11,883 nt of DNA from Vicingus sp036171675 (GTDB lineage: Bacteria; Bacteroidota; Bacteroidia; Flavobacteriales_E; Vicingaceae), in the NCBI GenBank assembly GCA_036171675.1, contig JAVHRO010000096.1:1-11883 (forward strand), written 5' to 3'. The notes beneath the pieces are model-generated. The model worked only from the letters and a program-made list of their open reading frames with translations. It ran no database searches and was not told the origin of the DNA. Position numbers and translations under genes: made by a program. How positions within the stretch are numbered: position 1 is the first letter of the stretch; each line of letters begins with the position of its first letter. Shown here one piece after another: positions 1-6,753 of this stretch.

Positions 1-71
1 TTAAATTACGATATTCTTCGGTGTAACGATGTCTTTTTTATAAATATACAGAAGTTGTTTTCTTGAATCTG

Positions 72-93
72 GAGACGGATAATCATCCGTCTC
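72..93. repeat. Palindromic hairpin repeat (GAGACGGAT type)
   Basis: A perfect 9-bp inverted repeat, GAGACGGAT and ATCCGTCTC, is separated by the 4-base loop AATC. It is GC-rich compared with its surroundings. It resembles the short dispersed palindromes found between genes in many Bacteroidota and cyanobacterial genomes. Only one copy is in this window, so its dispersed nature is inferred. Confidence 0.6.
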
Positions 94-110
94 TACGAAT
101 ATTCCACGTC

Positions 111-136
111 ATTCCGTGCTTGACACGGAATCTTTT
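111..136 (+). repeat. Palindromic repeat, terminator-like on the plus strand
   Basis: An 8-bp perfect inverted repeat, ATTCCGTG and CACGGAAT, has a 5-base loop (CTTGA) and is followed on the plus strand by CTTTTT. The shape fits an intrinsic terminator for a plus-strand gene ending to the left of the window. The sequence also matches the style of dispersed 'attccgtg...cacggaat' intergenic repeats. No T-run follows on the minus strand, so it is a poor terminator for the minus-strand gene that ends at 269. The stretch 132-268 holds nothing I can name. Confidence 0.55.
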
Positions 137-268
137 TATAGTTAAAACCACGAGCAGGATGCGGTTAGCTGGTAAATTTATAATCTTATCGCTGTGCCAT
201 TAATATTTTCTAATTTTGCATGAAAAATGCAGAAAAGAAAATTTAAAATGTCAAGCTGCCGTGGGATA

Positions 269-1060
269 TTAGCAAATGTTTACTATTATCTTTTCAAGTC
301 GAAGAATTTCATCTAGATGAAATCTACTTACAGATTTAATAAAAATATTATCATCAAGGAATTCAATTTCAAAACCTTTTTCATTTTCAAAATGTTTCAA
401 TATTTGGTTTATGTAAAGCAAATTATTAGTCTTTTTATATGTGAAAGATTCATAACCATTTAATTTCAGTTCATCATCATTTCTAAAAAAATCAAAAACC
501 TTTTCAGACACTTTCTTTTCCCTTAAGTAATAGTGTCCAAGATTATGTTTTATTTTAACCCAAAACATTAGCTGTGATTCTATGCATCCTTCGTTGTATC
601 TAGTATCACCTTGGATTTGAATCGTTGGAGAAAATATAAAACCGTTAAAATAATCTGGTTTAAATAAACTATCATAACTCCAATCATCATACTTGTCTAA
701 GATTCTTAATTTTTCAAGAATATTTATTTCTTCTTCTGAAAATTTTGCTTTTTTATAATTAGTAGTTGTAATTAAATAATTTAAAGCTGTTAAAGAATCT
801 TTTTCTTCCTTTGTTTGGAATTTTTCTAATTCTCTAAGGTCAATAGGTTTGAATTCATTATCGTGATTAATCCAATGGCCTGATTCAGCCTGCTCTAAAG
901 TTATTTTTGTTCCAGTTTCTGGGTCATAAAGATGTTCGTCTTCTAAACTTTCTGCTATATACTTTTCATACTGTTTTTCCTTTTTGGTTTTTCTCATTGA
1001 AATCCAGAAGGTAAATGCAATAATTGAAATACTGAAGAAAATTATTAAAAAATCACTCAT
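269..1060 (-). CDS. Hypothetical membrane-anchored protein
   Basis: This is a 263-residue protein I do not recognise. It starts at the ATG at 1058-1060; no clear ribosome binding site precedes it, as is usual in this group. Residues about 3-21 form one hydrophobic segment followed by basic residues (RKTKKEK), which predicts a single N-terminal membrane anchor with the rest in the cytoplasm. A DPETGT motif lies near residues 46-51. The remainder is a charged alpha/beta-looking domain rich in Lys, Glu, Asn and aromatic residues, without catalytic motifs I can identify. The coding DNA is very AT-rich, visibly more than the methyltransferase gene beside it, so it may belong to an accessory segment. 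It appears to be transcribed alone, with a candidate -7 box at 1091-1098. The reading frame is intact and well formed; the function is unknown. Confidence 0.8.
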   Translation of the reverse strand: MSDFLIIFFSISIIAFTFWISMRKTKKEKQYEKYIAESLEDEHLYDPETGTKITLEQAESGHWINHDNEFKPIDLRELEKFQTKEEKDSLTALNYLITTTNYKKAKFSEEEINILEKLRILDKYDDWSYDSLFKPDYFNGFIFSPTIQIQGDTRYNEGCIESQLMFWVKIKHNLGHYYLREKKVSEKVFDFFRNDDELKLNGYESFTYKKTNNLLYINQILKHFENEKGFEIEFLDDNIFIKSVSRFHLDEILRLEKIIVNIC

Positions 1061-1090
1061 TAATTAAGGAATATCCGCCATATACGTTTT

Positions 1091-1098
1091 CAAATATA
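1091..1098 (-). promoter_or_regulatory. Candidate -7 promoter box for the gene at 269-1060
   Basis: Read on the minus strand the sequence is TATATTTG, an exact match to the Bacteroidota -7 consensus TAnnTTTG. It lies about 30 bases before the ATG. No convincing TTTG -33 box is found at the expected distance, so this is half a promoter by sequence. Confidence 0.35.
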
Positions 1099-1206
1099 CA
1101 AAATAAAGTAAATTATAAAAACATTGATTATAAGTGTGTTGCGTTATTAGTTGTATAGTTAAGCGTTTAATCTACGTATAATCAAAAAGTACGACTAAGT
1201 TGTTTT

Positions 1207-1911
1207 CTAAAACTCCAAATAAAACGCTTTCGTAAGGTTTTGGTAGGCTGGGGTGTAAACGTGTCGCTGGTTGGTTTCTATAGTTAAGGTTTCTTTTTTT
1301 ATTTCTTTTTCGTGTAACGAAAATTCCATCAATACACGTTTGGGTGGTTTGGCTAAGTTGGGTTTTACTTCGCACAAGCGGTTGAGGTAAAGTTGGTTTG
1401 TTTTTGCTAATTCAATAAATGCTGTAGCAGCAGCAAAAGGCAATATCACGCAAAATAAACCATCGGGCAAAAGCAAGTTGGCTACAGCTTGCAACAAGTC
1501 GTTAAACGAAAGTTCGTCGGTGTGCCGGGCAAGGTTTTTTGCTTCGTTACCTGATTTGGAAGAGTTTACAAAAAATGGAGGGTTCGAAACAATCAATTGG
1601 TATTTTTTGTTGGGTTTAAAATCTTGTAAGGCAATGTGGTGAGCTGTTATGCGGTTGTCCCAAGTGCTATTTTCTACATTGGCTTTGGTTTGCAAAAAAG
1701 CATTTTCGTTAAGGTCGATAGCATCAACGATGCTGTTGGCATTACGTTGGGCTAACATCAAAGCTATTAAACCTGTTCCTGAGCCAATGTCTAAAACAGC
1801 TCCATTGGGTGTTTTGGTCCAAGCGCCCAATAAAACGCCATCAGTGCCTACTTTCATGGCACATAGGTTTTGTTGTATAGCAAACTGTTTAAATTGAAAT
1901 TTGGTACTCAT
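1207..1911 (-). CDS. trmN6: tRNA1(Val) (adenine(37)-N6)-methyltransferase, TrmN6/YfiC family
   Basis: This is a 234-residue class I SAM-dependent methyltransferase predicted to methylate N6 of adenine 37 in a tRNA anticodon loop; in E. coli the target is tRNA1(Val). The SAM-binding motif I is DIGSGTG at residues 41-47, with the motif II acidic residue in AIDLN at 64-68. The catalytic N6-adenine motif NPPFF is at 110-114, typical of enzymes acting on exocyclic amines. The N-terminal FKQFAI and KVGTDGVLLGAW segments are characteristic of the YfiC family. Length is normal for the family. The ATG at 1909-1911 is the natural start. The gene lies 205 bases downstream of rimM on the same strand; that spacer has two hairpin repeats and no good promoter, so cotranscription with rpsP-rimM is possible. 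Its GC is higher than that of the adjacent hypothetical gene. Family assignment is firm; the exact tRNA target is inferred. Confidence 0.88.
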   Translation of the reverse strand: MSTKFQFKQFAIQQNLCAMKVGTDGVLLGAWTKTPNGAVLDIGSGTGLIALMLAQRNANSIVDAIDLNENAFLQTKANVENSTWDNRITAHHIALQDFKPNKKYQLIVSNPPFFVNSSKSGNEAKNLARHTDELSFNDLLQAVANLLLPDGLFCVILPFAAATAFIELAKTNQLYLNRLCEVKPNLAKPPKRVLMEFSLHEKEIKKETLTIETNQRHVYTPAYQNLTKAFYLEF

Positions 1912-1935
1912 TTCTTATGTTTAGTTACTGCTCCT

Positions 1936-1953
1936 CTCCTGCGTAGGCAGGAG
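1936..1953. repeat. Short hairpin repeat (CTCCTGC type)
   Basis: A 7-bp perfect inverted repeat, CTCCTGC and GCAGGAG, has a GTAG loop. It lies in the spacer between rimM and the methyltransferase gene. It is GC-rich in an AT-rich setting and lacks a following T-run on either strand, so it looks like a dispersed intergenic palindrome, not a terminator. Confidence 0.5.
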
Positions 1954-2007
1954 TCTAGACCAAAATAGCATTCCTATTAATTCGAATAGAATAAGAAAAA
2001 TACTGGT

Positions 2008-2025
2008 TCCCTGCCTTCGCAGGGA
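2008..2025. repeat. Short hairpin repeat (TCCCTGC type)
   Basis: A 7-bp perfect inverted repeat, TCCCTGC and GCAGGGA, has a CTTC loop. It sits 54 bases from the CTCCTGC hairpin and shares its CCTGC/GCAGG core, so the two are probably arms or copies of one repeat family. The rest of the 1912-2116 spacer holds nothing I can name. Confidence 0.5.
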
Positions 2026-2116
2026 CGAAGATAGCGAAAAGACGGCGAAAGAAAGGTTGTGAAAATGAAGTTTTCATCCGAATAGTGATTCCTTAGAGTG
2101 GAAAAGCCACCGCAGT

Positions 2117-2656
2117 TTATTCCAAATAGATATCAATCAATCCTTCAGGAGCATCAATTTCTACGATTTTTTCAGCTCTGTTTACGGTTTTAATAATTTG
2201 GTCGGTTATTGGAATCAAGATTTCTTTTTCTTGAGTGTTTTTAATTTCAAAAACGGCTTGTTGAGGTAATTCAAGCACATTAAAGATTTCGCCAATTTCC
2301 CCTTTGGTGGTATCAACAACTTTAAAACCAACTACTTCGTGGTAATAAAATTTGTTGCCTGTTAGTTTAGGAAGTTTGGTTAGTGGAAGATACAATTCCT
2401 TTCCAACCAATAATTCTGCTTGGGTAGCATCGTTAATATCGTCAATTTTGAGTTTTATAGTGCCGTTGTTTAGCACTTGGGCGGAGGATATAAAAAAAGG
2501 AATCAGTGAATTGTCGTTTTTGTTTAAACGAACCAACACTGATTCCAATTTTTTGTATTTTTCAGGATGATCTACATCAAGTTTGGCGATGAGTTCTCCT
2601 TGTTTAGCATGAACTTTAGAAGTGTAACCTAAATAAAAGCACTCTTCAATGTTCAT
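2117..2656 (-). CDS. rimM: Ribosome maturation factor RimM
   Basis: This 179-residue protein is the 16S rRNA processing and 30S assembly factor that helps mature the head of the small subunit and binds S19. The N-terminal RimM barrel begins with CFYLGYTSKVHAKQGEL at about residues 6-22, the conserved 'G-x-(hydrophobic)-x-K-x-H-x-x-x-G-E' pattern. The C-terminal PRC-barrel part starts near residue 100 with NKFYYHEVVGFKV and contains the typical G-E-I-x-x-(hydrophobic) stretch and ILIPITDQIIKTV. Length is normal. It starts at the ATG at 2654-2656, only 3 bases after the rpsP stop codon, so translation of the two is likely coupled. trmD and rplS, which follow rimM in many bacteria, are not next to it here. 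Confidence 0.95.
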   Translation of the reverse strand: MNIEECFYLGYTSKVHAKQGELIAKLDVDHPEKYKKLESVLVRLNKNDNSLIPFFISSAQVLNNGTIKLKIDDINDATQAELLVGKELYLPLTKLPKLTGNKFYYHEVVGFKVVDTTKGEIGEIFNVLELPQQAVFEIKNTQEKEILIPITDQIIKTVNRAEKIVEIDAPEGLIDIYLE

Positions 2657-2659
2657 GAT

Positions 2660-3217
2660 TTATTCTTCAGTTTTTGCTTCTTTTTCTGCAGGAGCTTCAG
2701 TTTCTGGAGTTGCTTCAGCAACTACTTCTGGAGCAGCTTCTTCTACTACTTCTGGAGCAGGAGTATTTTTTGCTAATATTTCAGCAGCTTTTTTTGCATT
2801 TGCTTCTTTTTCAGCTTCAAGTCTAGCTTTTTCTGCAGCTACAGCAGCGTTACTTAAACCTTCTTTTTTACCAACAATCTTACCTTCTTTTTCACTCAAC
2901 CAAGCAGCAAATTTTTTGTCGGCTTGTTCTTGTGTTAAAGCACCTTTTACCACTCCTTTATCAAGGTGGTTTTTGTAAATTACTCCTTTGTATGAAAGAA
3001 GAGCTTTACAAGTGTCGGAAGGTTGAGCACCAGTTTTTACCCAATGTAAACTTCTTTCGAAGTCAATGTTAATTGTTGCGGGGTTGCTGTTTGGATTGTA
3101 CGTGCCTAATTTCTCAATAAATTTCCCATCTCGTGGGGCACGTCCGTCAGCTACAACAACATGGAAAAAAGCGTGTCCTTTTTTACCAAATCTTTGTAAT
3201 CTAATTCTAGTAGGCAT
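2660..3217 (-). CDS. rpsP: 30S ribosomal protein S16 with long acidic C-terminal tail
   Basis: This is small-subunit protein S16, which binds 16S rRNA early in 30S assembly. The first 80 or so residues are the complete conserved core: MPTRIRLQRFGKKGHAFFHV, then ADGRAPRDGKFIEKLGTYNP, then the segment ending WVKTGAQPSDT. The whole protein is 185 residues, about twice the length of the E. coli protein. Beyond the core come a Lys-rich stretch and an Ala/Glu helix (about 124-150). The tail from about 152 is rich in Pro, Ala, Val and Glu, with the near-repeat APEVVEEA and APEVVAEA. Extended S16 proteins are known in Bacteroidota; the tail's job is unknown. It starts at the ATG at 3215-3217 behind an A-rich leader with no Shine-Dalgarno, and is the first gene of the rpsP-rimM unit. 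Confidence 0.95.
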   Translation of the reverse strand: MPTRIRLQRFGKKGHAFFHVVVADGRAPRDGKFIEKLGTYNPNSNPATINIDFERSLHWVKTGAQPSDTCKALLSYKGVIYKNHLDKGVVKGALTQEQADKKFAAWLSEKEGKIVGKKEGLSNAAVAAEKARLEAEKEANAKKAAEILAKNTPAPEVVEEAAPEVVAEATPETEAPAEKEAKTEE

Positions 3218-3255
3218 TTTTTTTAATTTTGTTGTTAATAATTTTTTTAAGGCTG

Positions 3256-3286
3256 CAAATGTAAACTTTTGTTTGTTATTTCAAAA
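3256..3286 (-). promoter_or_regulatory. Promoter of rpsP-rimM
   Basis: Read on the minus strand, a -33 box TTTTG (3286-3282) is followed after 18 bases by TACATTTG (3263-3256), an exact match to the TAnnTTTG -7 consensus of Bacteroidota. Transcription should start near 3250, leaving a leader of about 30 bases before rpsP. The position in the 112-base gap after the last gene of the SUF cluster means rpsP-rimM has its own promoter. Confidence 0.7.
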
Positions 3287-3329
3287 GTTTTATTCAGATA
3301 TTATTCAGTCTCAGTTTGATATAAGCTTT

Positions 3330-3671
3330 TTACATGAAACCTAACTCTAATTTTGCTTCTTCACTCATCATGTCTTTGGTCCAAGGTGGCTCCCATGCCA
3401 ACTTAACTTTTGATGATTTTATGCACCATAAACCTTCCGTTTTTTGTCTAACCTCTTCAGGCAAACTTTCAGCAACAGGACATGATGGCGATGTTAATGT
3501 CATTACAATTTCCACATTAAATTCATGGTCAATATTTATTTCATAAATTAATCCCATTTCATAAACATCAACAGGTATTTCAGGGTCATAAACTGTTTTT
3601 AACACCTCAATAATTTGAATTTCTACATCTTTTTTTGTGGGGCTTTCTAAGTTTTTTTTGTTTTCTTCCAT
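3330..3671 (-). CDS. SUF-associated DUF59/MIP18-family Fe-S assembly protein
   Basis: This 113-residue protein belongs to the DUF59 (MIP18/PaaD-like) family, whose members help mature or deliver iron-sulfur clusters. The family signature DPEIPVDVYEMGLIY lies at about residues 29-43, and the second one, MTLTSPSCPVAESLP, at about 57-71. The latter contains the conserved Cys near residue 64 implicated in cluster or metal handling. The C-terminal part, KVKLAWEPPWTKDMMSEEA, is also typical. It is the last gene of the SUF cluster, 78 bases downstream of sufE, and I see no promoter motif of its own in that gap, so it is probably cotranscribed. It is related to SufT and YitW, but I assign no symbol because the subfamilies are not separable by eye. 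Confidence 0.9.
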   Translation of the reverse strand: MEENKKNLESPTKKDVEIQIIEVLKTVYDPEIPVDVYEMGLIYEINIDHEFNVEIVMTLTSPSCPVAESLPEEVRQKTEGLWCIKSSKVKLAWEPPWTKDMMSEEAKLELGFM

Positions 3672-3716
3672 TGTTTTTCAGTTTGTAAATTAAAAGATTA
3701 TAAAGGTTGATTAAAG

Positions 3717-3751
3717 TTACTTTTAACTTTCTACTTTATTAACTTTTAACT
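3717..3751. repeat. Imperfect direct repeat in the sufE-DUF59 gap
   Basis: TTACTTTTAACT (3717-3728) recurs as TAACTTTTAACT (3740-3751), matching at 11 of 12 positions, 23 bases apart. The second copy overlaps the sufE stop codon. A short inverted repeat, AAAGTTA (3713-3719) and TAACTTT (3724-3730), overlaps the first copy. It may be an intergenic repeat or simple AT-rich drift; no function is claimed. Confidence 0.35.
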
Positions 3752-4175
3752 AAGCGTTAGCCTTTGTGCTGAAGGCAATAGCATACATTTTAATTTGTTT
3801 TAACATTGCCAGCAACCCATTGCTTCTGGTTGGCGATAAATGTTCTTGTAATCCTATTTTATCAATAAAAAATAAGTCGGCATCTATTATTTCTTTTGGT
3901 GTATGTCCAGAAAATACACTAATTACTAATCCTACAATTCCTTTGGTTATAATCGCATCGCTATCGGCTGTAAATATTATTTTACCGTCAACCAGCTCTG
4001 CATGCAACCAAACTTTACTTTGACAACCTTTTATTAAATTTTCTTCTACTTTGTATTTTTCATCTATAATTGGTAAATCTTTCCCTAAATCTATGATGTA
4101 TTGATATTTCTCCATCCACTCATCAAATAGAGCAAATTCTTCTATTATTTCTTCTTGTTTTTCTTTAATGGTCAT
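3750..4175 (-). CDS. sufE: Cysteine desulfuration protein SufE
   Basis: SufE accepts the persulfide sulfur from SufS and passes it to the SufB scaffold. The 141-residue protein has the family's usual length. The sulfur-accepting cysteine is in the conserved IKGCQSKVW segment, at residue 51, the same number as in E. coli SufE. Further family features are the DLPIIDEKYK segment before it and the loop GLQEHLSPTRSNGL at about 108-121. The start is the ATG at 4173-4175, one base after the sufS stop codon, so expression is tightly coupled to sufS, its enzyme partner. Confidence 0.96.
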   Translation of the reverse strand: MTIKEKQEEIIEEFALFDEWMEKYQYIIDLGKDLPIIDEKYKVEENLIKGCQSKVWLHAELVDGKIIFTADSDAIITKGIVGLVISVFSGHTPKEIIDADLFFIDKIGLQEHLSPTRSNGLLAMLKQIKMYAIAFSTKANA

Positions 4176-4176
4176 C

Positions 4177-5454
4177 TTATTTAAGCATAGTTATAGCACG
4201 TTGAAGTGCAGCAATAAAAATATCTATTTCTTTAAAAGTGTTGTAAAATGCAAACGAAGCTCTTGCTGTTCCAGGAACATTCAACCTGTTCATTAAAGGT
4301 TCTGTACAATGATGCCCGGTTCTTATCGCAACTCCTAATTTATCTATTATCATTCCGATATCCGAAGGGTGAGTTCCATTCACAACAAATGACAAAACAC
4401 TTGCCTTATTTGTTGCTTCGCCAATAATCCGAACGCCTTCTATTTGTTTTATTTGTTCGGTAGCATAAGCCAACAGTTCATGCTCATATTTTTCAATTTT
4501 ATCAATACCTATTGAATTCATATAATCTACGGCAATACCCAAACCAATTCCACCGACAATGTTTGGTGTTCCTGCTTCAAATTTATGAGGCAATTCATTG
4601 TACGTCGTTTTTTCAAAAGTTACGGTTTTAATCATGTCGCCACCGCCTTGATAAGGAGGTAAATCGTTTAAAATGGCTTCTTTTCCGTATAAAATTCCAA
4701 CGCCAGTCGGACCCAACATTTTATGTCCTGAAAAAGCATAAAAATCACAATCTAAATCCTGAACATCTACTTTGGTGTGAGGAACAGCTTGTGCTCCGTC
4801 TATTAAAACTGGAATATTTAATGCGTGAGCTTTGGCGATAATTTCTTTGATGGGATTGATTGTTCCTAATGTATTGGAAACATGCGTGATGGCTACAAGT
4901 TTGGTTTTATTGGATAGTAGTTTTTTAAATTCATCCAACAACAATTCACCTTTATCGTTGATAGGAATTACTTTTAAAATTGCTCCTTTTTCTTCACAAA
5001 TTAGTTGCCAAGGAACAATGTTGGAGTGATGTTCCATGGTGGAAATGATAATTTCATCTCCTTTTTTCAAGTATTTTTTACCAAAACTTGATGCCACCAA
5101 ATTAATGCTGTCTGTCGTTCCTTTGGTAAAAATTATTTCGTGTGAATGTTTTGCTTTTACGAAACTTTTGATTTTTTCACGGGCAACTTCATACGCATTG
5201 GTTGCTTCCTGACTTAACGTGTGAATTCCTCGGTGAATGTTACTGTTTTCGTATTCATAATAATGCGAGACGGCATCAATTACCACTTGTGGCTTTTGCG
5301 AGGTTGCTCCATTATCAAAATAAACCAAAGGCTTACCGTTTACTTCTCTTTTTAAAATAGGGAAGTCTTTGCGGATACTTTCGATATCTAATATTTGAGT
5401 AGTTTTAAGCAAATCTCTCTTCAATTTTAGTATTAATGTAGTTGTGTAAAGCAT
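4177..5454 (-). CDS. sufS: Cysteine desulfurase SufS (SufS/CsdA, group II)
   Basis: This is a PLP-dependent enzyme that converts L-cysteine to L-alanine and leaves a persulfide for SufE. From the ATG at 5454 the product has 425 residues. The PLP lysine is K245 in the FSGHKMLGPTG motif, and the catalytic cysteine is C383 in RTGHHCTEP, the short-loop arrangement of group II enzymes. The cofactor-site segments TMEHHSNIVPWQ (about 139-150) and DGAQAVPH (219-226) are intact, as is FEAGTPN (292-298). The start is uncertain. The only ATG overlaps sufD by 50 bases and adds some 20 residues before the DIESIRKDFPILKREVNG region where homologues usually begin. A TTG at 5412, behind the purine run GAAGAGAGA and overlapping sufD by 8 bases, would give 411 residues and is a plausible alternative. 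Function is firm; the N-terminus is not. Confidence 0.96.
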   Translation of the reverse strand: MLYTTTLILKLKRDLLKTTQILDIESIRKDFPILKREVNGKPLVYFDNGATSQKPQVVIDAVSHYYEYENSNIHRGIHTLSQEATNAYEVAREKIKSFVKAKHSHEIIFTKGTTDSINLVASSFGKKYLKKGDEIIISTMEHHSNIVPWQLICEEKGAILKVIPINDKGELLLDEFKKLLSNKTKLVAITHVSNTLGTINPIKEIIAKAHALNIPVLIDGAQAVPHTKVDVQDLDCDFYAFSGHKMLGPTGVGILYGKEAILNDLPPYQGGGDMIKTVTFEKTTYNELPHKFEAGTPNIVGGIGLGIAVDYMNSIGIDKIEKYEHELLAYATEQIKQIEGVRIIGEATNKASVLSFVVNGTHPSDIGMIIDKLGVAIRTGHHCTEPLMNRLNVPGTARASFAFYNTFKEIDIFIAALQRAITMLK

Positions 5455-6751
5455 CTATTGAAACTTTTTCCAACGTATCTTTCGCAAAAGCGTTAATCAT
5501 TAAATTGATTGCACTTTTTCGACTCACTCCTCTCGATTGTAAGTAGAATACTGCTTCCTCATCAATTTGACCAGTGGTTGAACCGTGACTACATTTTACA
5601 TCATCGGCATAAATTTCTAGTTCTGGTTTTGAATTTGAAACAGCATCATCCGATAATAAAATAGTGTTGTTTTTCTGAAAAGCGTTGGTTTTTTGAGCAT
5701 GTTGACGCACAAAAACTTTTCCGTTAAAAACACCTGTTGATGAGTTGTCTAAAACCCCACGATAAATTTCGTTGGAATTACAGTGTGGTTTTTTATGGTC
5801 AACAATAGTATGATTGTCAGTGTGGTCTTGGTTTTTACCTAGATACAATCCACTCAAATTGGTCTCACAATTTTCGGCATCTACTTCAATAGTTAAATTG
5901 TTTCGAACCAAAGCACCATTATATGTGGCTGTATTTATCGTAAAATGGCTATTTGTTTTTTGATAAACATATTCGGTTGAAATACTATAGTTTTCTTCCT
6001 CTTTATCTTGAAATTTGTTGTATTCTAGTTGGGCATTTTCTCCAACAACTATTTCCGAAACACTATTGATAAAGTTTTCTTTCCCATTAAAATTCACAAA
6101 CGATTCAATAATTTTTATTGAGCTGTTTTTATCAGCGACAAATAAATTTCTAGTTTGAGTTAGTGAATGGTCTTGAGTAGTAATATTGATGATGTGATAA
6201 GGTTTTTCAGCAACTTTATCTTTATCAATTTGAATAAAAACGCCATCGGTATGAAAAGCATTGTTAATTGCTAAAAAAAGTTCGTTTCTGTTTTTGGTGT
6301 ATTGGTTAAATGAGGATTTCAACACATCAATATTGTTTTGTTTTGACTGAGAAAGTGATAAAACAATAATTCCTTCTTGTTCTTTAATAGTTGATAATTC
6401 AGCATTGTAAAAACCATTGACCAACACGATAATATTTGCTTCAAGGTTTGGAATTAAAAAGGGTTGGATAGAATTAATCATTCCTTTTACAACCTGATAT
6501 TTTTTATTGACAATTTTTCCCAATCGGGTATATTTCCAAAATTCAGTACTTGAAGTTGGTAATTCAAGTCGTTCAATTTCTGATAAAGCTTCTTTACGAA
6601 GATTTTGATAATATTCTCCTTCAACGCTAAAATCTAATGATTTGAATGTTTCGAGCAGTTGATCTTTTTTAGGGGTTGACGGTTGAACAATAACTTGTTG
6701 AAGCTCTTCCAATTTTTTGTTTTCCATTTTCAAATATTCAAATTGGTGCAT
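5405..6751 (-). CDS. sufD: Fe-S cluster assembly protein SufD
   Basis: SufD is the partner of SufB and SufC in the SufBC2D scaffold complex and is needed for iron acquisition during cluster assembly. The C-terminal beta-helix and helical region are recognisable: IYRGVLDNSSTGVFNGKVFV, then the hallmark KCSHGSTTGQIDEEAVFYLQ with Cys387 and His389 (numbering from this start), the latter matching the functional His360 of E. coli. The region SRGVSRKSAINLMINAFAKD then follows. I chose the ATG at 6751 (448 residues) because it begins two bases after the sufC stop codon. A second ATG at 6727 would give 440 residues. The frame also stays open up to a TTG at 6775, inside sufC. The N-terminal third is poorly conserved in the family, so it does not decide the start. 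Confidence 0.95.
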   Translation of the reverse strand: MHQFEYLKMENKKLEELQQVIVQPSTPKKDQLLETFKSLDFSVEGEYYQNLRKEALSEIERLELPTSSTEFWKYTRLGKIVNKKYQVVKGMINSIQPFLIPNLEANIIVLVNGFYNAELSTIKEQEGIIVLSLSQSKQNNIDVLKSSFNQYTKNRNELFLAINNAFHTDGVFIQIDKDKVAEKPYHIINITTQDHSLTQTRNLFVADKNSSIKIIESFVNFNGKENFINSVSEIVVGENAQLEYNKFQDKEEENYSISTEYVYQKTNSHFTINTATYNGALVRNNLTIEVDAENCETNLSGLYLGKNQDHTDNHTIVDHKKPHCNSNEIYRGVLDNSSTGVFNGKVFVRQHAQKTNAFQKNNTILLSDDAVSNSKPELEIYADDVKCSHGSTTGQIDEEAVFYLQSRGVSRKSAINLMINAFAKDTLEKVSIDALHNYINTKIEERFA

Positions 6752-6753
6752 TT

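Noticed and set aside
1..108. Possible C-terminal tail of a minus-strand gene ending at position 1, or of plus-strand genes entering from the left (stops at 22-24 and 64-66)
   Set aside because: The minus-strand frame is open for only about 35 codons, has no start codon and runs through a palindromic repeat. The plus-strand pieces are too short to judge.
223..313. Short plus-strand frames with ATG at 223 and 248 behind a TAATTTTG box at 211-218
   Set aside because: The frames are 8 and about 21 codons, without recognisable content, and no -33 box is present.
1172..1375. Minus-strand 67-codon frame
   Set aside because: It overlaps the methyltransferase gene in another frame on the same strand and shows no domain features.
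2649..2978. Plus-strand Ser/Ala-rich open frame
   Set aside because: It is the antisense shadow of the Ala/Glu-rich tail of rpsP; low-complexity composition mirrors the opposite strand.
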